Positions 25,012 to 35,512 of a stretch of DNA of 64,000 bases are shown in pieces. The DNA is taken from NCBI GenBank assembly GCA_963277665.1, contig OY728123.1:627934915-627998914 (forward strand). The letters are read 5' to 3'. Under the pieces are notes generated by a model. It saw only the letters and a list, made by a program, of their open reading frames with translations. It was not told the DNA's origin and did no database searches. Origin of the DNA: Viscum album (Eukaryota; Streptophyta; Magnoliopsida; Santalales; Viscaceae). Position numbers and translations under genes: made by a program. Every line of letters starts with the position of its first letter. Position 1 is the stretch's first letter.

Positions 25012-26613
25012 AAACTGTGTTTTCCATTTTATATATTCATATATTATACATATTTATATTCTGAATATATATGATACATATGTAATGTTTTATATTTTGA
25101 AATCAATTAAATCCTGATATATGTTATACGATCAAGAATAAGAAGAAAAAACACATACAAAAAAAGTGATTATTATAAGAAATGTTATTTTAACATGGAA
25201 ATTGTTATTAAATCAGTAATATGAAGCCATAAAAGAATAAAGTATAATATAATAAATATGATTATGGTTATTTTAAAATTTAATAAGATATTGTGGTCAT
25301 TATATAGGAGGTTAAACATACCCTCTACTAAAGGAAAAGTACTAGGTAAGGGTTAATTCCTTAATATCATTATTATCTAAGATTATTTACGTGTAAGTAT
25401 TTACTAGAACATATTTAGCATCCATGTAAATGTTTATAAAAAATGTTTTCAAAAGGATTATTTTATGGTTTTTGGGAAGGCATTCTTTTACAATATCATC
25501 ATTTTAAATGTTTTAATGATTTATATTTCTAAATCATGGAAATTGATGTCCTTGGGAAAAAAAGTATTTTAAGGATGTATTTATATAGAAATGACTGTTT
25601 TAAAATGTTAATTCCTTTTAAAAATTTAAAGTGGTTTGGGACACCTTTATTCGAATATCTATTTTAAATTTCTTCATTTATAAATTGGTGACTTTTAAAT
25701 TATTTAAAAAAAGGATATTTCTCTCAAAGAGTTTTACTGATCATTTTCAACTATGTCAACATCCTTTAACAGATCTTATTCCTTATTGATGTTGATTTAT
25801 TATAATAAAATTTTCGATATTGAATTGAATGATCTTTGATATTTTTGATTGAGTATGTGTTATTTTTATACCATTCATGTTTTATTGATATGGTATTGAT
25901 ATTTCTTATGATAATTTTAATATGAATTTTTATGTTATGTTTCAACATTTTCATCTAAGAAATGAATTTGAATTAGTAAGGGATAGGTGAGGCCTGTAAT
26001 ATTCCCTTTATTGATCAGTAGGTCTCATTAGAAAAACTAGTGTCTTGGAAGAAGGCCTTCACAAAATATATATTTAGGTTCTTGGGACGAGGCCTTGACT
26101 TTGTGGTAAAGATGACTAACATTCTACATTCAATCATTATGATATTAATTATTAATGTGACATGTGATTATTCATCTAGTAGAATATCCATGTGAAAATG
26201 TAAATGTTATTATTTGTTTTATCTTTTTTATATTATGCGTATGTTTAGTTCAAATGTCTTTTATTTCAACATTATAACATTCCATAAATGTTTTTGATTA
26301 TTTATGATAGCTTCTGCGATATTTTTGTCCTTATGGATCATATGAACTCACCTATTTATTATGTTTTATTTTCCCAAGATTCCAAGAAAAGTATAATGTT
26401 TTATATTTCGGTTTATGTAAGTAGAATAATGTAATTATAAAAGGATTGTCTATGTTTTATTTTATGTGAGAAATTGTAATGTGATGATCATGTATGTGTT
26501 CTATTTTACATGGCAGCTAAACTGATAGGTCCTTTGGGACTTGATTTCATATAATCATTCCAATGTATTAAATTAATGAATAGGATCTAGTATTCTTGTG
26601 TCAAGGCATTACA

Positions 26614-26628
26614 ATTCTCCCCCTTCCA
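26614..26628 (-). promoter_or_regulatory. Polypurine-tract-like sequence in inverted orientation beside LTR F
   Basis: The minus strand reads GGAAGGGGGAGAAT directly abutting the LTR terminus, as if a minus-strand LTR began at 26613. The overlap with the proposed target duplication (ATTCT) leaves its meaning open. Confidence 0.35.
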
Positions 26629-28248
26629 TGTCAATAACCCTCATTTATACGAATGCCCGAGAACCTGATTGTTTGATTTATGTGTTCAGATAGTCAAACT
26701 GAAACCCTTTTCACCCTAGAAATATGTACGTCTATGTTTAAATGGATGTGACAAGAATTCCATTTTAATATGGGTGAATTACTATGGATGAGGAGTATTG
26801 ATTCAAACAATAGGTAGTATATGAAACCTGGACCGATTTCTTCCTTGTTTTCAATTGACTGGGACATTTTTGAGATTACTGTTTTAGGGGGTATCATTTC
26901 TCTTTGAGGTCAAGAAATGGTAATGTCCTAGAGAATGTGACACATGTTGAGGCTGAAATTCTAGAGTAGAGACCTTCTGTTTGTCTGGTAATTTGTGAAG
27001 CATTGGGAGAGGTAGGGTCTAGTCGGACAACATGTTCTCGATCACCTACACAGAAGTCAGTAGTTCCACATGACAACCCGATAGTGGACAATGATTTTAG
27101 TAAGTTGAGAATTGACCTGGCCAGTTCTTCTTGTTCACTACTCAATGAAAATATAAGGGATGGTTGTTTGGTGGAGCATGATACTGTTTTAGGGGTATCA
27201 TAGGGGAGTTAGAGTAAATTAATCGCAGTGCATATGGAGGAAGATGAAGAGGAGGCTCCTACGGAGGTGTTTGAATCTGTATGTGGTTTATTAAAGATGG
27301 AGATTCAAGGGCCTATTTTGGAGGTAGAAGTTCAAACCGGTGATGTGAAGGTAGGGGTATTTGATACATGGAACCAGTATTCTATTCATTTGAGAAATAG
27401 ATTCAAGATCTTATATAGGTAGACTTGAGATATGGTCATATTATCTCATATGAGGCATTCCGTGGAAGCATGAATGTGTACAGTTAAGATGAAAACACAC
27501 ATTCTGTAGGTGACGCATCATGTTAGAAAGATAATAGGGGAAATAGGAGGAGGAATGGTATGAAGAATTATCTTAAAAACCATGTACTTTTAGAGACTCT
27601 ATCTGATAAGAAGATAAAAATCAGAAATTATAACTCGGAGGATGTGAGCCATTAGGGATCAGGGGTCTTGGGTGACCCACCCTTAGAATTTATGTTAAGC
27701 TCGGAGGAAGAGGTGGTTGACCTGGTCTTGTTACTAAATACTTTAAAGGAGGAGGAGGCTAATGTTTTGAAGAGGACTTTAATGGAAACCCATAATGAGG
27801 AGAAATATGTTTGGGTTTACAAATAAGATATAATTATTATTTGGGGATTCAAAAAAGGAAATTTTAGCATTGAGGAGTACATGCAGTCCTAGGATCAACT
27901 TTCCTTTGAGTTTGAAAATCAAATGATGGAGGAACTTATAATGAAATTCTTATTTATGTTAAGGATGTTTTTTTGTAAATGGATTATAGTATTTTAAAAT
28001 TACTCATCAATGACTCTAGATAAACATGTGGATGTTGTTTCTTAGTTCGGTTGGTTTTCGGCTTTAGTTTGAATAAATTTTTTGATTTGTCATTGGTGAT
28101 TTTGAAGTGAAGTTTCATGTTATCACATATCCTTCTACATAGATCTTCTTAACATGGGGATAAGATCAATATGACTTCACCTATTCTTGCAATTTGGATT
28201 GGAAGTCAGAGAGGGTATGGCAATGACATCAGTTCCATGCTCGTGTAT

Positions 28249-28253
28249 CCTTC
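28249..28253 (+). repeat. 5-bp target site duplication, left copy (composite)
   Basis: CCTTC directly before the first base of L1. The right copy at 47011-47015 is CCTTT, one mismatch. Confidence 0.6.
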
Positions 28254-29044
28254 TGATGTGGCCCTATTTTTACATAGTTTTTCCTCATCTATTATTTAAT
28301 TTTTACGAAAATAAATACTTATTTTTTTGAAACTTTTTAATAAGTAATGAAACTTTTTTATTTTTAATTGTTAATCTATTAATTAATCATATTTTAAAAT
28401 TAAATATGTGTTTTTATATTTTTTAATAGTTAATTTAGTCTTTCCAAATATTTTAATTACATTAAATTATATTTAGTTTAATAATCATAATCTGATTAAC
28501 ATTTAATTCTTAATAATTAATTAATTATTCATCTTTATTTTCTGAAATCTAATTTAGATTTTAATTTAAAACATTACCATTTAAATAACATTTGTTAAAA
28601 TAAATTAACTCTACTTATTATCTAGTCTTAATGTTCTTCTTATTATATAATATATCAATTTAAGTTATTTTTATAGAAAAAATTCATTCTTAATTTTATG
28701 TTTTCATTTTATTATTTTAATTTATTAAATTATTTATTCAAAATCTTTTGATAATTCCAATTATTTTATTTTCATATTTATTGATAGTTCTTTGTAACTA
28801 TTCTTCTTTTATTTAGACATCTATTTAATTAGTCTTTGTATTTATATTCTTAGTTAATAATTTAGTAATTTTTTTTAGTTTGTAAAAATAATTTTCTTAT
28901 ATTTTAGTTATAGTTATTTAATTAGACTTTTACCATTTAGTTATTTTGAATTTTGATTTAATTAATTAATAATTCATTTTATTATTTGTTTTAAATTAAT
29001 TTTTGTTGTTAATGATTCAATTTGATCTTTCGGTGAGTCGATGC

Positions 29045-29083
29045 ACCGATGTTGTGATGCACCGATGCCGCGACACACCGATG
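29045..29083 (+). repeat. 16-bp tandem repeat x3 in L1
   Basis: ACCGATG recurs at 29045, 29061 and 29077, a period of 16 (unit GATGCACCGATGYYGY). L2 keeps it at 36347, 36363 and 36379, and L3 in decayed form at about 44076, 44092 and 44108. Confidence 0.75.
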
Positions 29084-29220
29084 CTGCATCTCGCTGATCG
29101 TGACTCACAGATCCCTAGTCACAGTTAAATGTTTTATAACTATTAGTGAATCATGACACACTGATCACTATGCATCGATTTTTGTCTCTCATTTCATTGG
29201 CATCATATTCTATTTTTTAA

Positions 29221-29244
29221 TATCAGTGAGTCGACTCACCGATA
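29221..29244. promoter_or_regulatory. 24-bp palindrome centred on GTCGAC in L1
   Basis: Each arm is TATCRGTGAGTC and its complement, with one mismatched pair. The same palindrome lies in L2 (36523-36546, more decayed) and L3 (44252-44275). Confidence 0.75.
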
Positions 29245-29421
29245 CTTTTTTATTTTTTTTATTTTAACTAACGACGACACTATTTTATTTTTAACTATCG
29301 GTGTATTATTTTTATTTAACCTTTTGGTGATTTATTTTATCAAAACTATCGGGGACTTATTGTCCTGAATTTTTTTTATTTATCGGTGCATCAACATTGC
29401 CTCCTCTGTTTTCGCTCTTCA

Positions 29422-29446
29422 ATCGGTGAGTCAATGACTCACCGAT
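29422..29446. promoter_or_regulatory. 25-bp perfect palindrome with two TGAGTCA sites in L1
   Basis: The arm ATCGGTGAGTCA, a single central A, then the exact reverse complement of the arm. Each arm carries TGAGTCA, the GCN4/bZIP consensus. Binding is inferred from the motif only. Confidence 0.75.
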
Positions 29447-30284
29447 CCATTTCCTCCATTGGTTTCACACACTCCGTGTTAGTTCACCATTTTATTATTC
29501 TCTATCTGTCCCACCATCTGCTTCAAATTATTCATGCAATCAGTGATCCCTTTTATCAACATCCCAATAGTGTGGGTCTCATCCACCCTCACACCGATGA
29601 ACTTCATCATTGGTAACACCCATCCACTGCTTTAGCTTACGACCCACACATTCAACCATCCTCTTCACCATCCTACACAGCACCGTGGCCATGCCTGAAC
29701 CCTTGCTTTAGCACCAGGTTTTCCACCCTAAACACAAACCACTAGCGTCGTCTTTTTGCCAATCCGAGCTTCACCGTTCCTTCTACTTTGACACACCAAC
29801 ATTGGTGTATCCTAAAGAAAACATTCTAATCTAAATCAATCGTCACAACAATAAATTACACAAATATTAATCCACAAATAAAATTAAAAAAGTAGATTTT
29901 TTCTTGAGCAACCAAACCCCTCACCATTTGTACATGGATGGAATATCACCACCTCTGTTTAGGCCGATTCGAGGGGGTGTCATCATGGAGCCATCGCTCA
30001 AAGTCACCGCCATGGGATGGAGTCATTGGAAGGAGAAATATGGAGCGATGTGGGTAGAGTGAATAAAGCCTTCATGCTTTAGATTTGAGTTGGGAAACCA
30101 CCTCTACAGTTCGGGACCCCCTCTTCGCAGTGAAGATATCCTTGAGCCGCTGAAATTGATGCCAGATTAGACCACCTAAAGCTGAACCAAGGGAGTCTAA
30201 TTTAGCCGCACATGGGAGGAGCCATCCATGGGCTGCTGTAGATGGTTTCAGCACTGATGACCCCTTCTCCTTTTTGTAGGACGA

Positions 30285-30823
30285 GTATGGGGGAAGATTA
30301 ATGAGCTATAATAAAAAATAAACTTAAATAAAAACTAAAATTAAAATAATTAAATCAAATTATTAAACAATAATTTTTATAAATAAATTAATATTATAGA
30401 AATCTAAAATTTCTAAAGAAGAATATTTACTTTAATTAACTTTAATAAAAATTAATTAAACATAATAATTACAATTAACGTTAATAATAATAACTAAACC
30501 TAAATATCAACTTAAATTTTTGAAATAATATCTAGCACTAAATATTTATCAACTTATATATTAAGTAAAATAGTTTAACTAATTAATAAACCCTTAAATA
30601 TAATTATTTTGAACTTGATTTAATTTTATTTAATTTATTAAATTTAATAAGTTAATTACTTAATTACATAATAATAATATTTAATAATTAAAAAATTATG
30701 TTTTAGATTAAATATATAAAATTTCTAGCTATGGATTGTTAAGTTATTTATCAATTATTATAAATTTTTTTAAATTCGTGTTTTATCAGTATTAACTTTT
30801 TTATGTTTTTCTTCACTTTTCAG
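30285..30823 (+). other. Intron-like interval in L1
   Basis: AT-rich 539-bp interval from G/GTATGGGGG-like sequence (here GAGTATGGGGG) to TTTTCAG/GTTCACACC, between balanced-composition flanks. L2 and L3 have equivalent intervals of 534 and 537 bp with GT and AG ends. Confidence 0.4.
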
Positions 30824-31975
30824 GTTCACACCGAAGATTAACAAGAATCCATTTTCTCACAACTAAATCACCTAGAGTTAGTTGCAAAGGTAAAACTTGT
30901 GCGACATGTCAGTCGTGAAAAAAATGCACATTTTCCATCAATGGTTAAACTACCAAAGAATGTCGGTGGAAATTTGTGGTGACGTGCAATAGATGGTAGT
31001 GGGGTTTAAAGATAGTAAAGTAGCCAATGATCAGGAGGTTGCTCAATCACTTGAACGAACACACAATTTTCAAGAGTCCAGACACTAGAGAGATGATTGA
31101 GCAAGCATGGATGCAAAGGGGGCCGAGAATAGAGCATTATTGAGGGAGTTCATTTACCCTCTTGTACTTAATTTCATAGTAATCTATAATATATTGTTTT
31201 CACTGTTTGAATCAATATTTTCCTAGGATAATTAATTATTTTATCAGTAATTCTAATTCAACTAGTTTTACTATTAGATTTATTCACGTGCTTTACATAT
31301 TTAAGAATCATAATCAATTGACAAGATTGATATAGGATTCTCTATTTAATTGTTTCACTCTTCTATTATTTTCAAAATTCATTAATTCAATATCTATTGG
31401 TGAGGTAGATTTTGAAATCATTTATCAGGGCTTTTAATATCATTAACTTGGGAAATTTTATGGCAAGTTTATTTCAAAATGTTATCTTATTTACTTCTTT
31501 TAGCTGATTGATTGATTTGGGAGTGGTGAACTCAATCAGTCAATCTAATACTTGTTGAGTCTCCTAGCGAGGGGGATTTATCATTTTTTCCATTAAGGAG
31601 AGATTCAATATGAATTACTGAATAAGTCAATCGTTTTAATCAGAAATTCAGAATTCATGAGTGACTACTTAATATGCACTCCCTTGATCTTACTGCTTGT
31701 TATTAATTTACTATATTTCACTAGAATATCAGGACTTTGTGTGGATTTTAGTTTCATTGTAATTTTTTGAACATCATGTTTCCATTTCATCATAAAAAAT
31801 AAAAAATGTAAAAATATGTTCACTCCCTCCACTACTGAAAACAGTGGATTTTAACTTGTTTATAACCTTAGAAAACTCACATGCCTTCTCTGTGGATAGA
31901 CCATATACCACTGTGCGAGTGTAGGAGTTAAAATTATAATTTTTGGGGCCATGACGACCTCCGGCCACCTCTAAA

Positions 31976-31999
31976 TTTAGCACCATTTTCATGGAAGGC
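31976..31999 (+). promoter_or_regulatory. Primer-binding site after L1
   Basis: TTTAGCACCATTTTCATGG, three bases (AAA) after the LTR end, is a decayed form of the Athila/Tat site TTTGGCGCCGTTGCCGGGG. The L2 copy is closer to it. Confidence 0.65.
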
Positions 32000-32162
32000 A
32001 CGCATCATGTGCTCTATGTTTTAAAATATTAAAAAAAATAAATAATAAAATATGAAATCATATAAAAAATCTGCTAAAAAAACTGTGAACATTGGCTGCT
32101 TGTGTTGCCTGTTTAAATTTTTCATGACTTAGAGTGTGTTGTTTAATGTGATCATTTAATAA

Positions 32163-33487
32163 ATGGATGAATTTGGAGCAAATTTTTTGTGTTGTGGCTG
32201 TTAGAAAACATGCTCTTGGAATTAAAAAAAAGGATAATGAACAAGAATAATTTGAGGAAAATGAATTGGAAAATGTTTATATTGTATTTGGAAATCAAAT
32301 TGAAGAAGATAGTAACTGTGAAACTGGGAAACAAAACATTCATTTTGAAAAATATGATTCTGTTGAACTAAATACTGAAATAACCATATCACTGAATTAA
32401 GATAATTAAATCGAATATTCCAAAATGAATTTTAATGATGTTGAGTTAGACAATTTTGAATATGAATTGAAATAGATTGAAAATCAATGCCCAGTTCTCT
32501 TCATAATTCCTACACATAAGAAAAATACTTGTTATAAAAATTTTGAAATTGAAGTCACTCGAGTAGAAGAGATATTTCAGAATGAAAATTTGAATGTTAA
32601 TAAATCTTCACCCAACTATTCATTATTTTCGAACAATGAGGCTAAACATGATATTGGGTATAATATGGATGAGAACCTTATGATGGATAATATAGATTCT
32701 AATTTTTTTGTACCAAAATTGAAAACATCTCTTCCATGTTTTGAAACTCCAAACCCATCTATTTATGAAATGATGTTGGATGATTTAGAGGATGAGGAAA
32801 TAATGTAAAATGAATGATTAAATTATGATATTTCATCTCCCTTCTCTCAGATTGATTTTTTTTATTGATAATTAGTGAACTAAAATTGAAAACAGTGATG
32901 TTATACATGGGGGGAAATTTTTAAATTTATACAATCTGGAAATTGAATGTATGGAAGCTGAATTAAACATTACTACCCATGATTTGGATTTCTTGGATCA
33001 CACTACAGATCTTGTTTTGGGAATTGAACCCTTTGATTTTAAACATGAAAAAGAGTTTAAGAACACCCCTGAATAAGGAAGAATTGATTTTTTTGAAGTA
33101 GTAGATGTTGAGTGTTCATTAACTAATGTGGAACTTTTGGAAGGTATTTACAACATAGTTAAACCTGAATCTTCTACTGGTCCAATAAATTCTCATCATT
33201 TACTATCACTGCAATCCTCATCTACGAGGGGTTTTGAGCCATCTTGTAGTAATATTAATGGTCCATAGGGGGAATCATACTTGAGTTTCAATGTTCCTAA
33301 ATCTGTTCATTACTCTATTGATTCTCTTTTTGAACCTACAAATCAGAATTTACCAATTTTCACCCTTGAAAGTGAATCTATTAGTGTTGAAGTTGAATAA
33401 GATATATGTGAGGACATTTTCATACCCTTTTGAAAACCAAATACATTGCTTCCACTTCCTGAAAATGTTGATATTGTAAAATATTAA
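32163..33487 (+). pseudogene. Decayed gag-like frame of I1
   Basis: Parallel of the frame in I2. Begins MDEFGANFLCCGC with a ruined zinc knuckle (the His and last Cys are lost after a stop near 32203). Then follow an acidic stretch and SKMNFNDVELDNFEYEL (32420-32472), CPVLFIIPT (32488), and the open segment 32590-32805 with KHDIGYNMDENLMMDN and IYEMMLDDLEDEE. At least one frameshift lies between 32166 and 32590, and the last third is broken further. It is more decayed than I2. The product probably bound nucleic acid as a gag-type protein. Apart from the knuckle I do not recognise the acidic C-terminal region. Confidence 0.65.
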
Positions 33488-35500
33488 ACAATTATGGAAG
33501 TTGAGAGCATCATTTCCATAACTTCTAATAGGTGATATTAGGGGATTTTTTTTATAAAATGTGAAATTAGTTTTAGTCTGATTATGCTTTAGTGCCCACA
33601 TAATTAAACATTCTCTTAAAAAAATTGGGATGAACATATATGGTGGTTCTTATTAAGTAAACCATATCCATCTAGTGACTACAGTTATTTCTAGATGAGT
33701 TCAACTGGGTACTATAAACCTAGAGCTGCAAGGGAGGAAACCCATGGTCCATTTTGTCTTTACATTGCCTCTTTTTAACTTTTAATAAAGTGTTACTTCT
33801 ATGCTCTGTTTTTTTTAAATTCCTGTTACAGGTTTTTCTTGGATTTTTTGATATGTCATATTTTTTTCAAGATGTTGCCGATGTGTCAAAATGGAGTGGA
33901 ATTCCCAAGATGAGGTTTAATGAAAATGAAAACTTATTCAGGGAAGTTTCTTAACTACTCTATTCATTTTTCTGCTCCTTGTTCACTTTAATTGAATTCT
34001 CTGCTATGTGAAATTTACTACTAACAGTGAGTTAGTGTTTGTTAATTTTTAAACTTTTGATGCTGCTGCATAAATCCTGCTATATATGTACTGAAAATTA
34101 TGATTCATGTCTTGATATTTAAATATAAAAAATTATGAATATGTTTACAATTATGCTTTTTTTAATGAAATTATGCTCTATGTCATTGTGTAAATAAAAT
34201 ATCTGCATGTACATCATTGCTGAAAACTGAATTTCATTGTTTCTAAAATCATCTCACTGTATGAGACTAATTGTGGATGGGGGTGCATGTAGGATAAGAC
34301 ATTTTGATGAATATTCATTAGGTTGGGTTTTTTAGCATTCTTTTAACTGATCCATAAAACATATTATTTAACTCAGTTATTTAAAATGATTAAACCCCTT
34401 TCACAATACACTTCCAGATTTTATTCCATGTTTGAACTTTAGTGGAAAATACTTGTCACTAGACTGAAATGATAATGCATGTACTTTCTTTTGAAACTGC
34501 TGTAAATTAATCTTTGTGGAAATCAATATTTTTTATCATCAAGGAGACCATTTATACATGTCATAAATATACTTAATTGAAAATTTATTTTGAACCATAA
34601 TTGCTAAATTGTTCATCTCCACTTTAGAAGTCAACATTGGGGAAACTTTGTGTTTGAATTGTTGGGGAGGGGGGTCAATTCATGACCAATATAAACTATG
34701 ATTGATTGATAGTGATATGGGTGTCCTATTAATTGAATTATTATCATATCCCATGGATCTGGAAGTCTGATCTTGATCATAGAGGATTAATTGTTTTCTT
34801 CTAATTATTTAATTAATTACCTTAGCGATACAATGTAAATGATTTTTTATAAAAAAACTTTTGAAACTGGAGTAATTTGGTCATCTAGGATCTCATGGTG
34901 AATCTCAGAGACCCTAGATGTTGGGTGCGTTTCAGTTTAATATAATCCATCATTACTACTTGAAAAATTGAATTTCACAGTCCTTAGCACATGATAAAGG
35001 GCTTGGGAAATTTTAAATAAAGTATCTAGGGAGAAAAATGAGTTCATTATGTCAAGGGGAGTGATGAACACCAAATGAAGAAGAGGACACTTGGTTTATA
35101 TGGTAATCAATTAGGTTGTATAAGAAATGTGATTCAAAAAAATAGTTATTCTTGGTACCTAGGTGAAAAATCAAAGTACAAAGTTTCTCGGATAAGATCG
35201 TACTTCCATTGATATTCTACCTCTTTTCATTCTTGGAATTAGAACCTGATCTAGGATTTAAATGAGTCATTATATAGTATCACATATGAGGTACGACACC
35301 TTCTTTGATGGATTCTCTTAGCTTTCCATATTACTATTTGGGTATTTGTTTTAGGAAAGACATCATTTGATCTTTTTTTTCAAAAAGCATGTTTTAATAT
35401 TTTTATCGTATGTTTTTAAAAGTGTTGGACATGTTACTTTTTAAGAAAAAATAATAAACAGATCAATATTTTTAAATGATGAAAAAACATGGGATTATTT
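33488..35500 (+). other. I1 downstream region, no domain recognised
   Basis: Aligns along its length with I2 41008-43246 (for example AAACCTAGAGCTGC near 33716 and CATGGTGAATCTCAGAGACC near 34893). No protease, reverse transcriptase, RNase H or integrase motif is visible in any frame I examined. The conservation follows common descent and does not by itself show function. Confidence 0.55.
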
Positions 35501-35512
35501 GAGGAAAAACAA
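35501..35512 (+). promoter_or_regulatory. Purine-rich tract before L2
   Basis: GAGGAAAAACAA directly precedes TGATTATGTG, the first bases of L2. The parallel tract AAGGATAAACAA precedes L3. Confidence 0.55.

Larger units (their letters stand above)
15998..26613 (+). mobile_element. Complete family T Ty3/gypsy element with giant LTRs and short interior
   Basis: Two direct LTRs (E 15998-20193 and F 22472-26613), a primer-binding-like site, gag zinc knuckles and a purine tract occur in the right order on the plus strand. LTRs make up about 8.3 kb of 10.6 kb. The 2.28 kb interior has room only for gag and perhaps protease. I found no reverse transcriptase, RNase H or integrase motif, unlike the related minus-strand element at 47-56 kb. 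It is therefore either internally deleted or a non-autonomous derivative mobilised by such a relative. In one well-conserved stretch (19303-19396 against F) I count about 12 differences in 94 bases; other stretches differ much more. Confidence 0.88.
22472..26613 (+). repeat. 3' LTR (copy F), 4.1 kb
   Basis: Direct repeat of E. Start TGTAACACTCC, end AAGGCATTACA. Shared landmarks include GCGAAACAACACGTTAGTAT (22578), TCAAATCAAAAGGAAG (24397), the TA run, TCTCAAAGAGTTTTACTGAT (25721), and GTCCTTTGGGACTTGATT near the end. The GAAGAG/GTAA block is mutated to GAAGAGTTAA (24419). Confidence 0.88.
26614..28253. other. Less AT-rich coding-like block of unknown origin
   Basis: Base composition is clearly more balanced than in the LTRs on both sides. 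Short frames are open on plus (27003-27200, 27228-27419) and minus (27145-26894). The plus strand at 26855-27200 reads almost continuously from WDIFEITVLGGIIS onward, with one stop. At 27640-27825 an acidic stretch includes LEFMLSSEEEVVDLVLLLNT. I do not recognise a family. It could be a captured or decayed host gene, or the interior of an element I cannot classify. It is cut by the composite at 28254 and appears to continue at 47011. Confidence 0.45.
28254..31972 (+). repeat. LTR L1 of composite
   Basis: Begins TGATGTGGCCC. Its end aligns with GGCCACATCA of L2, here GGCCACCTCT. Organisation shared with L2 and L3: an AT-rich first 700 bp; a segment packed with TCGGTG/CACCGA half sites; a balanced-composition block (about 29440-30280); an AT-rich GT...AG interval; then a segment beginning GTTCACACC with AGTTAGTTGCAAAGGTAAAA and ending in the leader near GGGCCATGACGACCTC. 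An open stretch 29386-29613 (plus) has a parallel in L2. Confidence 0.85.

Noticed and set aside
27750..27930. Possible LINE-type zinc or reverse transcriptase tail near GNFSIEEYMQS
   Set aside because: A single short resemblance, no LINE polymerase motif around it, and no poly-A tail.
30072..30254. Minus-strand frames in the less AT-rich LTR block (also 37388-37573, 45035-45244)
   Set aside because: The three copies are open in different frames, so a minus-strand protein is not supported, although the block itself is reported.
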